A DNA stretch of 64,000 nt, taken from Phycisphaerae bacterium. Lineage in GTDB: Bacteria > Planctomycetota > Phycisphaerae > Sedimentisphaerales > Anaerobacaceae. The first letter of the stretch is position 1. The number at the start of each line of letters is the position of its first letter. Position numbers and translations under genes: made by a program. Under the pieces are notes generated by a model that ran no database searches, was not told the DNA's origin, and was given only the letters and a program-made list of their open reading frames with translations. This document shows positions 27,463 to 37,831 of this stretch, piece after piece. Location of the stretch: the NCBI GenBank assembly GCA_028714255.1, contig JAQTMR010000001.1, positions 369,376 through 433,375 on the forward strand. Reading direction: 5' to 3'.

Positions 27463-29301
27463 TTGTATTTACCTCCGGGGATAAAGAATCTTTCGCAAAA
27501 GGAATTTGCGTTGAAGCTTTCAAGTGTAGTATTTACCGCAGCGTTATTGGTCATAGCCGGATGCGAAGGAGCGCCATCTGGTGAGGACGCCAATGAAGCA
27601 GTCATCTACGCCGTGATGCCCAGCAAAATTCAGGGGTTCGACCCAGGGTACACAAGCGGGATATATTCGGCGCAGGTGGCAAGCGAAATTTTCGAATGTC
27701 TTTATCAGTATCATTATCTCAAACGTCCCTATAAGCTCATTCCACAACTGGCCGAGGGTATGCCCGAGGTGAGCAGGGACAATCTTACGTACACGATAAG
27801 AATCAAAAAGGGGATTTATTTTGCCGACGATAAATGTTTTGCTGACGGCAAAGGGCGGGAATTGAAGGCAAGCGACTTTGTCTTCGCGTGGAAAAGGATT
27901 GCAAATATAAAATACTTAAGTCCGAACTGGTGGATTTTCGAGCATAAAATTCTGGGGCTCGACGAATTCCGCGAATATACGAAAAGCTGCAAGGGCCAGT
28001 TCGATGTCGATTACTCCCTCGGCATCGAGGGGCTGGAAACACCTGACGATTATACTATTGTCATAAGGCTGAAAAAGCCCTGGCCACAAATAATGTATCT
28101 TCTGGCGTTTCCGCCGACTGCGCCAATTGCGAAGGAAGCGGTTGATTATTACGGCAAAGATATTATCCGCCATCCTGTGGGGACGGGGCCTTTTAAGCTG
28201 AATGTCTGGAACAGGGGAAGCTATATCGAACTGGTCAAAAATCCCAACTTCAGGGAAGAGTATTATCCTTCGGAAGGTGAGGAAGGCGACCGGGAGAATG
28301 GTTTTTTGGCTGACGCAGGCAAGCGGCTGCCGCTGGTCGACAAGATAAGCTGGTTAATCATAGAAGAGGAACAGCCGATGTGGCTGCAGTTCCTTCGAGG
28401 CAAACTTGATGCTTCGGCGATTCCCAAAGACAGCTTCGGCAACGCAATCAGTCCATCGCGGGAGCTGACAAGCGATATGAAAGAGCGAAACATAAGATTA
28501 GTAAAAATTCACGACCCGGATACATACTTTATCGGGTTTAATATGGAAGACCCTGTTCTCGGTAATAACAAGCCTCTCCGCCAGGCCATAAGCTGTGGGT
28601 ACAACAGGGCCGGTGAGACCGAGCTTTTCTGGAATAATGCATGGGATGTCGCTTACGGATTCATACCGCCGATGTTCGAGGCTTATAATCCCAAAATCAA
28701 GGAGATTGGGCAGAGGTATGACCCGGAAAAGGCAAATCAATTGCTGAAGCAGGCGGAGAAAATTTACGGCGGCAAGCTTCCGAAACTTCGGCTGACCATC
28801 GGCGCTACGGACACGCAGAGCAGACAGTTGGGACAATATAACAAGAGGTGTCTCGAAGAAATCGGGCTGGAAATCGAGCTCGAATTTATGGATTGGCCGA
28901 TATTTATGGAAAAGCTGAACACAAAAAGCTGTCAGATATTTTCGGTCGGGTGGATGGCTGATTACCCCGATACCGAGACCTTTTTACAGGTTTTTTACAG
29001 TAAAAACGCTTCGCCGGGGCCAAATCATTATAATTACTCGAGCAAGAAGTTCGATGAAATATACGAGAAGGCAGTAGTTATGCCGAACAGTCCCGAGCGT
29101 ACGGAGCTATATCGGCAGGCAGAGCAGACAGTTCTGGAAGACTGTCCTGCGGTTTGCGCCCTGCACCGGGTTCGGTATATCCTGTGCCACGACTGGCTGG
29201 GTAATTATAAGGGGCACGTTTTTCCTTACGGCGTATGGAAGTATCGCAAGGTTGACGTTACAAAAAGAGCAGCTTATAAGGAGCTTTTGAAAAAAGGATG
29301 A
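27463..29301 (+). CDS. Peptide ABC transporter substrate-binding lipoprotein (OppA-like, first copy)
   Basis: A 612-residue family 5 solute-binding lipoprotein. It has lipobox VIAGC (Cys34), YTIRIKKGIYFADD, the family HPVGTGPFKL stretch, and FNMEDPVLGNNKPLRQAIS. It starts with TTG, which is supported by AAGAGGTAAAT immediately before it; there is no ATG in a sensible place. It captures peptides in the periplasm and hands them to OppBC. Its stop overlaps the second OppA by four bases (ATGA). Confidence 0.93.
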   Translation: MYLPPGIKNLSQKEFALKLSSVVFTAALLVIAGCEGAPSGEDANEAVIYAVMPSKIQGFDPGYTSGIYSAQVASEIFECLYQYHYLKRPYKLIPQLAEGMPEVSRDNLTYTIRIKKGIYFADDKCFADGKGRELKASDFVFAWKRIANIKYLSPNWWIFEHKILGLDEFREYTKSCKGQFDVDYSLGIEGLETPDDYTIVIRLKKPWPQIMYLLAFPPTAPIAKEAVDYYGKDIIRHPVGTGPFKLNVWNRGSYIELVKNPNFREEYYPSEGEEGDRENGFLADAGKRLPLVDKISWLIIEEEQPMWLQFLRGKLDASAIPKDSFGNAISPSRELTSDMKERNIRLVKIHDPDTYFIGFNMEDPVLGNNKPLRQAISCGYNRAGETELFWNNAWDVAYGFIPPMFEAYNPKIKEIGQRYDPEKANQLLKQAEKIYGGKLPKLRLTIGATDTQSRQLGQYNKRCLEEIGLEIELEFMDWPIFMEKLNTKSCQIFSVGWMADYPDTETFLQVFYSKNASPGPNHYNYSSKKFDEIYEKAVVMPNSPERTELYRQAEQTVLEDCPAVCALHRVRYILCHDWLGNYKGHVFPYGVWKYRKVDVTKRAAYKELLKKG

Positions 29302-31130
29302 CAAAAAACATATCAAGCAACTGTCCATACAATACGGCTGTTCTGTTCGGCGTTTTGCTTCTCACCCTGGGACTGACGGGCTGCAGCGATTCGCCTTCAG
29401 ATGAAGAGCCAAACGAAATGGTTCTGCAAAGCACCCTTAACACCAAGATAAAAAGTCTCGACCCTATCAGTATCCGTGACGTTGCTTCGTCTCAGGTTGC
29501 CTATCAGATATTCGAAACACTGTATCAATATCATTTTCTTAAGCGTCCTTATGAAATCGAGCCTCTTCTGGCTGAAGGTATGCCGCAAATCAGCGACGAT
29601 AATATGACTTACACCATAAAAATCAAGAAAGGGGTTTTGTTTCAGGATGACGCTTGTTTCCCGGAGGGTAAAGGTAGAGAATTAAAGTCCTGGGATTTTG
29701 TTTATGCCATCAAGAGAATAGCTAACATCAAAAACTTAAGTGAAAACTGGGCCTATTTAGATAATAAAATTTCCGGACTCGACGAATTCAGGGAATATAC
29801 GAAAAGCTGCAAGAGCGAAGAGAAAATAGATTATTCGCGAGAAGTCGAGGGATTGCAGACGCCGGACGATTACACTCTGGTCATCAAACTTACAAAACCC
29901 TGGCCTCAACTGGTCATCTCAACTCTTACCAATGCGGCAACATCACCCGTTGCCGAAGAGGCTGCAGTTTTTTACGGCAAGAACATTATAAGTCATCCTG
30001 TGGGGACAGGACCGTTTAAGCTGAAGAAATGGCAAAAGGGAAGTTACATCGAGCTTGTCCGCAACCCTAATTTCAGGGGCGAACTTTATCCGAGCGAGGG
30101 CGAGAGCAGCGATGCGGAAGCAGGGTATCTGGATGACGCGGGCAAGCCAATGCCTTTTATCGATAAAATTGTATGGACCTTTATCGAAGAGTCTCAGCCT
30201 GCCTGGTTTTTGTTTTTGCAGGGCAAACTCGACGCCAAGGCGATTCCCAAAGACAACTGGGACGAGGCTATGACCGGGGCCGGCGAATTAACGCCTAAGA
30301 TGAAGCAGCTAAACATCCATCTGGAGACTTTTATAGAGCCTTCGACATTCTGGCTCGGTTTCAATATGGAGGACCCGGTTCTCGGAAAAAACAAGCCTTT
30401 GCGGCGGGCGATAAGTTACGTCATCAACCGCGAGAAATTTATTGAGTTGTTTTTCGGCGGCAGGGGCCTGGTTGCCCATGGTTTCGTGGCCCCATTGCTG
30501 GATTCTTATGACCCGGATATAAAGAGATACGGATACGCAGAATACAACCCGGAAAAAGCCAGGGAGCTTCTCAAAGAGGCGAGAGAAATTAATGGCGGGG
30601 ATATACCGGAGCTGAAAATAACCCTGCCGGGGACAGAGACTTTTTACAGACAGATGGGACAATTGCTCAGGCGTTATCTAAACGATGTCGGTATTAACGT
30701 AGAAGTAGAATGTATGGACTGGCCCACCTATCAGGAAAAAGTCAACACCAAAAGCGTTCAGATATTCTCGGCAGGTGTCACAGCAGGCACGCCCGACGCC
30801 GAGGATTTTTTGGCGATGTTTTACAGCAAGAAAAAATCTCCGGGGCCGAATCAATTCAACTATTCCAATCCTGAGTACGATAAGCTGTATGAAAAAATAG
30901 AGGTAATGCCCGCCAGTGAAGAACGAATACGGCTCTACAGGAAGATGGAGCTTATGGTTCTGGATGACTGCCCGGCGGCTTTTATGAATCACCGTCTTGC
31001 TTATGTGCTGCGTCACGACTGGTATAAAAATTATAAGCCCCACGTTTTCGGATACGGGCTGGGAAAATACCGCAGAATCGACATGAGAAAACGGGCGGCG
31101 TATAAGGAACTCTTAAAAACAGTCAAATGA
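29298..31130 (+). CDS. Peptide ABC transporter substrate-binding lipoprotein (OppA-like, second copy)
   Basis: A 610-residue paralogue of the preceding gene with the same architecture: lipobox GLTGC (Cys29), YTIKIKKGVLFQDDAC, SHPVGTGPFKLKKW and FNMEDPVLGKNKPLRRAIS. It is clearly diverged along its length, so the duplication is old and the two probably bind different ligands. It is coupled by ATGA overlaps at both ends, to the first OppA and to OppB. Confidence 0.93.
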   Translation: MTKNISSNCPYNTAVLFGVLLLTLGLTGCSDSPSDEEPNEMVLQSTLNTKIKSLDPISIRDVASSQVAYQIFETLYQYHFLKRPYEIEPLLAEGMPQISDDNMTYTIKIKKGVLFQDDACFPEGKGRELKSWDFVYAIKRIANIKNLSENWAYLDNKISGLDEFREYTKSCKSEEKIDYSREVEGLQTPDDYTLVIKLTKPWPQLVISTLTNAATSPVAEEAAVFYGKNIISHPVGTGPFKLKKWQKGSYIELVRNPNFRGELYPSEGESSDAEAGYLDDAGKPMPFIDKIVWTFIEESQPAWFLFLQGKLDAKAIPKDNWDEAMTGAGELTPKMKQLNIHLETFIEPSTFWLGFNMEDPVLGKNKPLRRAISYVINREKFIELFFGGRGLVAHGFVAPLLDSYDPDIKRYGYAEYNPEKARELLKEAREINGGDIPELKITLPGTETFYRQMGQLLRRYLNDVGINVEVECMDWPTYQEKVNTKSVQIFSAGVTAGTPDAEDFLAMFYSKKKSPGPNQFNYSNPEYDKLYEKIEVMPASEERIRLYRKMELMVLDDCPAAFMNHRLAYVLRHDWYKNYKPHVFGYGLGKYRRIDMRKRAAYKELLKTVK

Positions 31131-32065
31131 TTATATATATAATAAGACGGCTTTTATACACGATACCGATTGTGTTCGGCGTTCTGCTGCTGACCTTCGT
31201 GCTGTTTACGCTTGTCGGCGGTGACATATCGATTGAGATTGCCGGCAAAGGGGCATCGGCGGCAACAATAAACGAAATCCGCCAAGAATATGGTCTTAAT
31301 AAGCCTTTGTTTCTCTCGTGGGACAGCCAATTCGTAAACCACTTCAAAAGCGCTCTGACGTTCGATTTCGGCAGAGCGCGCGACCGGGAGCCGGTTATCG
31401 ACAAGATAAAACGGGGGGCGGGGCCTTCTTTGGCGTTGATGGTGCCGATATTTGTGGGGACGATTATTATTTCGGTAAGCCTGGCACTTATCATAGCTTT
31501 TCTTCGCGGAACGGTGTGGGACAGTTTAACAGTTATTATTTGCGTCGCGGGGATGAGCATTCCTTATTTGAGTTTTATTCTTTTCGGCCAGTATTTTCTC
31601 GCGTACAAATGGGGACTTTCCCCGGTATTCTTTTCGCCTGATTTGAGCATGGCGCAATATACCGCCCTGCCGATACTAATCGGCATAGTAACCGGGCTGG
31701 GCGGTGAGGTTCGGTTTTATCGAACTGTTATGTTAGATGAGATGCGAAGCGATTATGTTCGGACGGCTTTCGCAAAAGGACTTAGCACAAGGCGGGTGCT
31801 TTTCAAGCACGTGCTTAAAAACGCGATGATACCGATTATTACGCGGGTTGTGCTGGCGATACCATTTTTGTTTTTGGGTAGTCTGCTGCTGGAGAGATTC
31901 TTCGGAATTCCCGGGCTTGGGTACCTGATGATAGAGGCAATCGGCTCGCGTGATTATTTTGTTATAAACGCGATGACTTATATCAGCGCGATACTGTTCG
32001 TGATATTTAACGTAATAACAGATATATGCTATGCGTGGGTGGACCCGAGGGTTTCATTTGATTGA
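31127..32065 (+). CDS. oppB: Peptide ABC transporter permease, OppB type
   Basis: A 312-residue inner-membrane permease. The N-terminal helix IIRRLLYTIPIVFGVLLLTF is standard for OppB/DppB, followed by a periplasmic loop with EYGLNKPL, and the EAA-loop region DYVRTAFAKGLSTRRVLFKH that contacts the ATPases. It overlaps the second OppA by 4 bases and OppC by 35. Confidence 0.95.
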   Translation: MIIYIIRRLLYTIPIVFGVLLLTFVLFTLVGGDISIEIAGKGASAATINEIRQEYGLNKPLFLSWDSQFVNHFKSALTFDFGRARDREPVIDKIKRGAGPSLALMVPIFVGTIIISVSLALIIAFLRGTVWDSLTVIICVAGMSIPYLSFILFGQYFLAYKWGLSPVFFSPDLSMAQYTALPILIGIVTGLGGEVRFYRTVMLDEMRSDYVRTAFAKGLSTRRVLFKHVLKNAMIPIITRVVLAIPFLFLGSLLLERFFGIPGLGYLMIEAIGSRDYFVINAMTYISAILFVIFNVITDICYAWVDPRVSFD

Positions 32066-32972
32066 GCGGAAGATAAAAAAAGGCAGAAGTCTGTGGCAGG
32101 ACGGGCTCAGGCGTCTTTGGCGGCGCAAACTGGTGATGGTCTGTTTTGCCGTGATAGTATTATATTTTTTACTTACAGGTTTTATATATTCGGCGGAATT
32201 GTTCGGCTGGAAGGTCGGGCCTACGCAGTGGCAGGAGAGCGTGGGTAAATCTTATGAGCCGCCAGGCAGGGAAAACATATTCGGCACGGACATCTTCGGG
32301 CAGTCTGTTCTGCGGAAGATGCTGTATGGAACGAAGACATCTATAACAGTTGCGTTATGCGCTTCGCTTATCAGTCTGCTCATCGGCGTGCCGTTGGGCG
32401 CTATCGCAGGTTACTTTCGCGGGTTCGTCGACGAAATAATAGTCTGGGTATATTCGACCTTAAGCTCGATTCCGTATATTCTGCTGATATTGGCTTTCGC
32501 GGTTGTGCTTCATGATAAGAGCCTTTTCGGCCATAAGCTCACAGGGATTACGACGGTTTATTTAGCTATCGGGCTTACGAGCTGGGTGGGGATTTGCAGA
32601 TTAATCCGCGGCGAGGTGATGAAGCACAAGGAAAGGGAATATGTTCTGGCGGCGAAGAGCTACGGATGCAGCAACAGCAGGATTATTTTCAAACATCTGC
32701 TGCCGAATGTTTTTCATCTTGTTATTATCGATTTTTCGCTGCGATTCGTTTCGTTTATTCACGCGGAGGTGATATTGAGCTTTTTGGGTCTTGGGGAGGC
32801 GGAGCGTCCGAGCTGGGGAGCGATGATAAACGACGCAAGGATAGAGCTGTCACGCGGGGTGTGGTGGCAGATGGCAGCGGCGACGATTGCTATATTTTTG
32901 ATTTCTCTTGCGCTGAATATTTTCGGTGACGCTCTGCGGGATTCGCTCGACCCGAAGCTAAGGGTTCAATAG
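32031..32972 (+). CDS. oppC: Peptide ABC transporter permease, OppC type
   Basis: A 313-residue permease partner of OppB. Family motifs: [19 protein letters not shown] after the first helix, and the EAA-type loop [20 protein letters not shown], then [20 protein letters not shown] 32031 gives a 35-base overlap with oppB. An in-frame TTG at 32058, right at the oppB stop, is a plausible alternative start. Confidence 0.94.
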   Translation: MRGWTRGFHLIERKIKKGRSLWQDGLRRLWRRKLVMVCFAVIVLYFLLTGFIYSAELFGWKVGPTQWQESVGKSYEPPGRENIFGTDIFGQSVLRKMLYGTKTSITVALCASLISLLIGVPLGAIAGYFRGFVDEIIVWVYSTLSSIPYILLILAFAVVLHDKSLFGHKLTGITTVYLAIGLTSWVGICRLIRGEVMKHKEREYVLAAKSYGCSNSRIIFKHLLPNVFHLVIIDFSLRFVSFIHAEVILSFLGLGEAERPSWGAMINDARIELSRGVWWQMAAATIAIFLISLALNIFGDALRDSLDPKLRVQ

Positions 32973-32976
32973 AACT

Positions 32977-33984
32977 ATGGAAAATAACGGCATATTACTA
33001 TCAGTCAAAGATGTTTCGACCTATTTCTTTACCGAAGAAGGCGTCGCGAAAGCGGTGCAGGGCGTGAGTTTTTCGATAAAGAAGGGCAAAACATTTGCGC
33101 TGGTCGGTGAGAGCGGATGCGGCAAGAGCATGACGGCACTATCAATTATGCGGCTTGTACCCGCACCGGCTGGTAAAATCGTCCGCGGAGAAATTATTTT
33201 CGGGAAGAGAGATTTGCTTGGGTTGAGTGAAAGGCGGATGTGCAGCATTCGCGGGAATAAAATCGCGATGATTTTCCAGGAGCCTATGACCAGTCTTAAC
33301 CCGGTCTATACAGTAGGCAACCAGATTGTCGAGACTATCCGGCTCCACCAGAGGAAAAATGCAAAAGAGGCGTGGGCCGACGCGGAAGAGATGCTGCGAA
33401 AGGCAGGAATTTCCGACCCAGGGCAACGGGTACACGAATATCCGCACCAGATGTCGGGCGGGATGCGGCAGCGGGTCATGATAGCTATGGCGATAAGCTG
33501 TCAGCCTGCGCTTTTGATAGCTGATGAGCCGACAACCGCTTTAGACGTAACAATTCAGGCGCAGATACTGGATTTGCTCGACGAGCTGCAGGGGCAAATC
33601 GGAATGAGCATTTTACTGATAACGCACGATTTGGGCGTCGTGGCCGAGAGGGCCGACGATGTCGCGGTGATGTACGCATCGCGGATAGCGGAGGTGGGTG
33701 AATCACAAAAACTTTTTGCGGAACCTTTGCATCCATATACGCAGGGACTGTTGAAGTCTTTGCCGAGGCTTGGGTACACAGAAAAACGTCTCCAGACGAT
33801 TCCGGGTACTGTTCCCGAGCCGCTGCATTTTCCATTGGGGTGTAAGTTTCATCCGCGGTGTCCGATAGGTCGTGATGATAAACGGTGCCAAACCGTTGAG
33901 CCTGCGCTGCGGGAAGTTCAGCCCGGCAGATGTGTCGCCTGCTGGCATGCACCGGGATACGAAAGTAATGAAGAACACAAGTAA
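32977..33984 (+). CDS. oppD: Peptide ABC transporter ATPase, OppD type
   Basis: A 335-residue cytosolic ATP-binding subunit. Walker A GESGCGKS at 44-51, signature [14 protein letters not shown], Walker [13 protein letters not shown], switch His in LLITHDLG, and the C-terminal oligopeptide domain with the Cys cluster [10 protein letters not shown] that can bind an Fe-S centre. It begins four bases after the oppC stop. Confidence 0.95.
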   Translation: MENNGILLSVKDVSTYFFTEEGVAKAVQGVSFSIKKGKTFALVGESGCGKSMTALSIMRLVPAPAGKIVRGEIIFGKRDLLGLSERRMCSIRGNKIAMIFQEPMTSLNPVYTVGNQIVETIRLHQRKNAKEAWADAEEMLRKAGISDPGQRVHEYPHQMSGGMRQRVMIAMAISCQPALLIADEPTTALDVTIQAQILDLLDELQGQIGMSILLITHDLGVVAERADDVAVMYASRIAEVGESQKLFAEPLHPYTQGLLKSLPRLGYTEKRLQTIPGTVPEPLHFPLGCKFHPRCPIGRDDKRCQTVEPALREVQPGRCVACWHAPGYESNEEHK

Positions 33985-34978
33985 TATGAATCGAAATACG
34001 GAAAATACAAACGGGTATCTGCTGAAAGTCGAAGACCTGAAGACATGGTTTGCGATAAAGAAAGGTCTATTGCGCAGAACGGCGGGCTTTATCAAGGCGG
34101 TTGACGGAGTAAGCTTCAATATCAAAAGGGGACAGACACTGGGCTTAGTCGGCGAGAGCGGATGCGGCAAGACGACCGTGGCCAGGAGCATAGTTCGATT
34201 AGTGCCGGCGACGGCGGGGAAGGTGATTTTTGAGGGGATAGATGTTTTGTCGGCGGACAAAAGCGAATCGAAGGAGCTTCACCGGCAGATTAGTCTTGTT
34301 TTTCAGGACCCGTTCAGTTCGTTAAATCCGAGGATGACCATAGGCAACATTGTCGGAGAACCTTTGAAGGTGCAAATGGGAATAACCGGCAGTGAGCTGA
34401 CCGAAAGGGTCGCGGTGCTGCTTGCGAAAGCAGGGTTGTCCTCTGATTATATAAACCGTTATCCGCACGAGTTTTCCGGTGGTCAGCGGCAGCGAATCGG
34501 GGTGGCGAGAGCGCTTGTGACGGAGCCAAAGCTGGTTATCTGCGATGAGCCTGTCAGCGCGCTCGATGTTTCGATACAATCGCAGATTTTGAATTTACTG
34601 AAGGATTTGCAGGACGAATTCGGCCTGACTTTTTTGTTCATTGCGCATGATTTGACGGTCGTGGAGTTCTTTTGTGATATTACGGCGGTTATGTATATGG
34701 GCAGGATAGTAGAGCAGGCAGAGTCGGAAGAATTGTATCGCAATCCGATGCATCCTTATACGCGAGCGCTTATGTCGGCGATACCGCGAGTTGACCGAAG
34801 TTCCGCAAAAGGGGCGTTCGGCGGCGAGGTGCCGAGCATTCTGAACCCGCCGAGCGGCTGTCCATTTCATCCGCGTTGTCCGCTGGCGGAAGGCGAGTGC
34901 CTAAAGCAGATGCCGGCGTTAAAGGAAAAAGGCGGTCATGAGGGGCAGGGGCATTTCGTTGCCTGCTGGAAATGTTAA
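33968..34978 (+). CDS. oppF: Peptide ABC transporter ATPase, OppF type
   Basis: A 336-residue partner of OppD with Walker A GESGCGKT, signature [15 protein letters not shown], Walker [13 protein letters not shown], and C-terminal [12 protein letters not shown]. The frame is open to 33872, but the upstream part is the oppD C-terminus read in another frame. ATG 33968 (17-base overlap) or 33986 (just after the oppD stop) are the realistic starts. It is the last gene of the transporter operon. Confidence 0.93.
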   Translation: MKNTSNMNRNTENTNGYLLKVEDLKTWFAIKKGLLRRTAGFIKAVDGVSFNIKRGQTLGLVGESGCGKTTVARSIVRLVPATAGKVIFEGIDVLSADKSESKELHRQISLVFQDPFSSLNPRMTIGNIVGEPLKVQMGITGSELTERVAVLLAKAGLSSDYINRYPHEFSGGQRQRIGVARALVTEPKLVICDEPVSALDVSIQSQILNLLKDLQDEFGLTFLFIAHDLTVVEFFCDITAVMYMGRIVEQAESEELYRNPMHPYTRALMSAIPRVDRSSAKGAFGGEVPSILNPPSGCPFHPRCPLAEGECLKQMPALKEKGGHEGQGHFVACWKC

Positions 34979-35046
34979 AAGAGGCTCGACAGAAGCTGTT
35001 GAATTTGCGATAATAGGCTTAAAATTGCGAAGCAGGAAGAATCGAA

Positions 35047-35415
35047 ATGGGCGCAGAGAAAAAAGTAAATGTTGAAATAACCAGTAAAGGAAACGCTACG
35101 ATAGTGGCTTTTAAGACCGCCTCCATAAGCAACGTGGAAGAAATAGCGTCTATTTCCAGACAAATAAAGCAATTTATCGAAGAGAAAAAGCCGAAAGAAG
35201 TAGTAATAGATTTCGAGCAGGTGAGGTTTTTCTCGTCTGCCGTGCTGGGGCTGCTTCTGGACATTCGGGCTAAATTGAAAATATATGACGGCAAGATTGC
35301 GATAAGCGCGATAAATCCGCAATTGTACAGGGTTTTCAAGATAACGCACCTTGACAGGATTTTCGAATTTTTCCCGGATAAAGATAATGCAGCCAAAGCG
35401 GTAAACGCAAATTGA
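35047..35415 (+). CDS. STAS-domain anti-sigma factor antagonist
   Basis: A 122-residue single STAS domain. KEVVIDFEQVRFFSSAVLG contains the Ser63/Ser64 position phosphorylated by anti-sigma kinases in SpoIIAA/RsbV-type proteins. Such proteins release a sigma factor when dephosphorylated. No kinase or phosphatase gene is adjacent, so its partner is elsewhere. It lies 69 bases after oppF and 57 bases before the ACT-domain gene. Confidence 0.88.
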   Translation: MGAEKKVNVEITSKGNATIVAFKTASISNVEEIASISRQIKQFIEEKKPKEVVIDFEQVRFFSSAVLGLLLDIRAKLKIYDGKIAISAINPQLYRVFKITHLDRIFEFFPDKDNAAKAVNAN

Positions 35416-35472
35416 GCTGTATTCGGTTTGACAAGCGGACAAGCTCACTATAAAGAAAGAAAGGTCAATGCT

Positions 35473-35928
35473 ATGAACGTTGTGACACAATTTTCGATTT
35501 TCATGGTCAACAAGCCGGGGGTGCTTGCCCAGGTACTCGGCGAGTTTGCACGGGCCAAGATTAATATTATAGCAATGACGATGATGGATTCGGTTGAACA
35601 CGGCGTTATGAGAGTGATTTTCGAGGCACCCGCAAAAGCAAGAGAAGTTCTGACAAGACTAAATATGCCTTGTAATGAGACGGAGGTTTTGTGCGCGGAA
35701 CTGGACAATAAGCCCGGCGCTCTGGCAACGGTGGCGGAGAAGCTGGCCAGGAACCATATAAACATTTCATACGCGTACTGCACGGCGGGCGCAAAAGGCG
35801 GCAGAACGACAGGCGTTTTGAAAGTCGCGGACGTAAAAAAGGCAATGAAGATTCTTCAGGGAAGCGGCAACAAAAAGGGCAGCAAATCACAACCGGTGGT
35901 CAGACGCTCACAGGTTTCGAGAAAATGA
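35473..35928 (+). CDS. Tandem ACT-domain protein
   Basis: A 151-residue protein made of two ACT domains: FSIFMVNKPGVLAQVLGEFA (about 6-25) and LCAELDNKPGALATVAEKLA (about 75-94), each with the Gly that lines the amino-acid pocket. It resembles the stand-alone ACT regulators of amino-acid metabolism. The start is ATG 35473 with AGAAAGG upstream; the longer frame begins in repeat-like sequence. The basic tail KKGSKSQPVVRRSQVSRK could contact nucleic acid, but this is speculative. Confidence 0.85.
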   Translation: MNVVTQFSIFMVNKPGVLAQVLGEFARAKINIIAMTMMDSVEHGVMRVIFEAPAKAREVLTRLNMPCNETEVLCAELDNKPGALATVAEKLARNHINISYAYCTAGAKGGRTTGVLKVADVKKAMKILQGSGNKKGSKSQPVVRRSQVSRK

Positions 35929-35968
35929 TTGTCTATAACCTCGGCACATCAGACTGGCATAAAAGGGG

Positions 35969-35998
35969 TTGACATAACAACTAATTTTCTGCTATTAT
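35969..35998 (+). promoter_or_regulatory. Promoter of tRNA-Asp
   Basis: TTGACA, 18 bases, TATTAT, ending 19 bases before the mature tRNA 5' end. Confidence 0.85.
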
Positions 35999-36016
35999 AC
36001 TACCGCTTTTGATTTC

Positions 36017-36090
36017 GGGGCCGTAGCTCAATTGGTTAGAGCGTCGGACTGTCGATCCGAAGGTTGAGGGTTCGAGCCCCTTCGGCCTCG
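36017..36090 (+). tRNA. tRNA-Asp (anticodon GTC)
   Basis: A 74-nt cloverleaf: acceptor GGGGCCG/CGGCCTC with one G-T wobble, D-arm GCTC...GAGC, anticodon arm TCGGA-CTGTCGA-TCCGA with GTC at 36051-36053, T-loop TTCGAGC, discriminator G. CCA is not encoded. Confidence 0.96.
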
Positions 36091-36104
36091 TTTACACAAA
36101 GAAT

Positions 36105-36129
36105 GGCTGCTTTTATAGCAGCCTTTTTT
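36105..36129 (+). terminator. Intrinsic terminator after tRNA-Asp
   Basis: GGCTGC-TTTTATA-GCAGCC followed by six T. Confidence 0.9.
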
Positions 36130-36225
36130 GTTGGTTTTGACTTTTTAGCTGCCCACTATTCTGTTAGAATCTCCGCTATGAAGTTTTGAGATTGAATTTC
36201 TAATTAAATGGATGGAAGACAAAAG

Positions 36226-37404
36226 ATGAAAAAACACAAATCGAACTGCCCGGGTAAGGCGAAATATCTGGCTGGTAAAAGAATCCTGCCGAAGCCGATA
36301 GACAAAGACACGGACGTATTGAAGCTTATAGACTGTATGGACGCTTATAACGGCGGAAGATTACGGGCCGCCTGTCACCTGCTTCGGGACAAGTACTCCC
36401 AGAAAGACGTTACCATCGGACTAAGTCTCGCGGGCGCATTAACTCCGGCAGGGTTAGGGCCTTCGACAATAGTGCCGTTGATGAACCACGGCTTTGTCGA
36501 TTGGCTCGTCGCGACGGGTGCGAATATGTATCACGATATTCATTATGCGTTCAACCTGCCGATGTTCAGGGGCAGCCATAACGTTGACGATGCGGACTTG
36601 AGGGATAAAGGCGTAACGAGAATCTACGACATCCTGTTCGATTACGAAGACGTCCTGATGGAAACTGACAGGCGATTGAGGGAAATACTCATCCGGCCGG
36701 AGTTTCAGAAGGAGATGGGGACGCGAGAATTTTATTATTCTTTAGGTAAAATCCTCGACGAGCACGAAAAGAAAAACAAATTGGGCCAGGTCAGCGTTTT
36801 GGCGGCGGCATATCGCAACGGCATACCCGTTTTTACATCGTCGCCGGGCGATTCGACGATTGGGATGAACGTGGCAGGCGTCGAGCTACTAGCAGAAGCT
36901 GCTGGTTTGCTGGATAAATTCAAACTGAAAATCAATCCGAGTATCGACGTCAACGATTCGACGGCTATCGTCCTGAACGCCAAGAGATATGAAAAAGGCA
37001 AAACAGGCGTGATTTTAATTGGCGGCGGCAGTCCCAAGAATTTTGTTCTACAGACCGAGCCGCAGATTCAGGAAGTGCTGATGATACCGGAACTGGGGCA
37101 GGATTATGATATCAATATAACCGACGCCAGGCCAGACACAGGCGGATTATCCGGCGCGCCGCCATCAGAGGCGGCGAGCTGGGGCAAAATCGACCCGACG
37201 AAAATCGAAGAAACCGTCACCGCATACCTCGATGTCACGGTAGCTTTCCCGATAATGACCGCTTATGCGATACAGTCCACCAAGCCGAAGAAACTAAAAA
37301 GATTATACGACCGAGGTGATGAACTTCGCCAAAAATTGATTGAGTCCTATCTCGAAAATAATAAAGAAGTTGAAAAACTTAAAAACCTAATAAAGAAACT
37401 CTGA
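36226..37404 (+). CDS. Deoxyhypusine synthase-like enzyme (possible homospermidine synthase)
   Basis: A 392-residue NAD-dependent enzyme of the deoxyhypusine synthase fold. IGLSLAGALTPAGLGPSTIV and LVATGANMYHDIHYAF form the NAD and spermidine sites, and IGGGSPKNFVLQTEP holds the catalytic Lys. Bacteria lack eIF5A, and bacterial members of this family have been linked to making homospermidine and related polyamines. The ornithine-decarboxylase-like gene 2.3 kb downstream fits such a pathway. ATG 36226 follows TGGAAG at a good distance; 36208 is the alternative. The family is certain; the product is inferred. Confidence 0.88.
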   Translation: MKKHKSNCPGKAKYLAGKRILPKPIDKDTDVLKLIDCMDAYNGGRLRAACHLLRDKYSQKDVTIGLSLAGALTPAGLGPSTIVPLMNHGFVDWLVATGANMYHDIHYAFNLPMFRGSHNVDDADLRDKGVTRIYDILFDYEDVLMETDRRLREILIRPEFQKEMGTREFYYSLGKILDEHEKKNKLGQVSVLAAAYRNGIPVFTSSPGDSTIGMNVAGVELLAEAAGLLDKFKLKINPSIDVNDSTAIVLNAKRYEKGKTGVILIGGGSPKNFVLQTEPQIQEVLMIPELGQDYDINITDARPDTGGLSGAPPSEAASWGKIDPTKIEETVTAYLDVTVAFPIMTAYAIQSTKPKKLKRLYDRGDELRQKLIESYLENNKEVEKLKNLIKKL

Positions 37405-37513
37405 AATAGACCCATCGGCTAAAATAGTCGGAGTTTATGTTGGACGATTTGTGAAATACCCTTGTTTATGCCGGTAATCCGTGTTATAATTGCAGCGTTA
37501 TCAGGGAGATAAA

Positions 37514-37831
37514 ATGGTAGATTTCAAAGACATCCAGACACTGGTTGACCGTATCGCAAAGCAATTTAATCCTGAGCGGATAATTCTATTTGGCTCCTAT
37601 GCCGCCGGGACAGCCGGCCCCGATTCCGACGTGGATTTACTCGTTGTTTTGCCGTTTGAAGGCAAAAATTTCCGCAAATCACTGGAAATAACCAACGCGG
37701 TCAATCCTATGTTCAGTGCAGATATTCTGGCGAGACGTCCCGATGATACTCAATGGCGATATAGTCACGGCGACCCGTTAGTGAGAGAAGCTATCGACCA
37801 CGGAAGGGCTTTATATGAACGAAATAATTGA
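37514..37831 (+). CDS. MNT nucleotidyltransferase, antitoxin of an MNT/HEPN pair
   Basis: A 105-residue minimal nucleotidyltransferase. ILFGSYAAGTAGPDSDVDLL holds the GSxxxG and DSDxDLL catalytic motif, intact. In characterised MNT/HEPN (MntA-HepT type) pairs this protein adenylylates a Tyr of the HEPN toxin and silences it. ATG 37514 follows AGGGAGATAAA; the longer TTG frame at 37490 is less likely. It overlaps the HEPN gene by 17 bases. Confidence 0.9.
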   Translation: MVDFKDIQTLVDRIAKQFNPERIILFGSYAAGTAGPDSDVDLLVVLPFEGKNFRKSLEITNAVNPMFSADILARRPDDTQWRYSHGDPLVREAIDHGRALYERNN

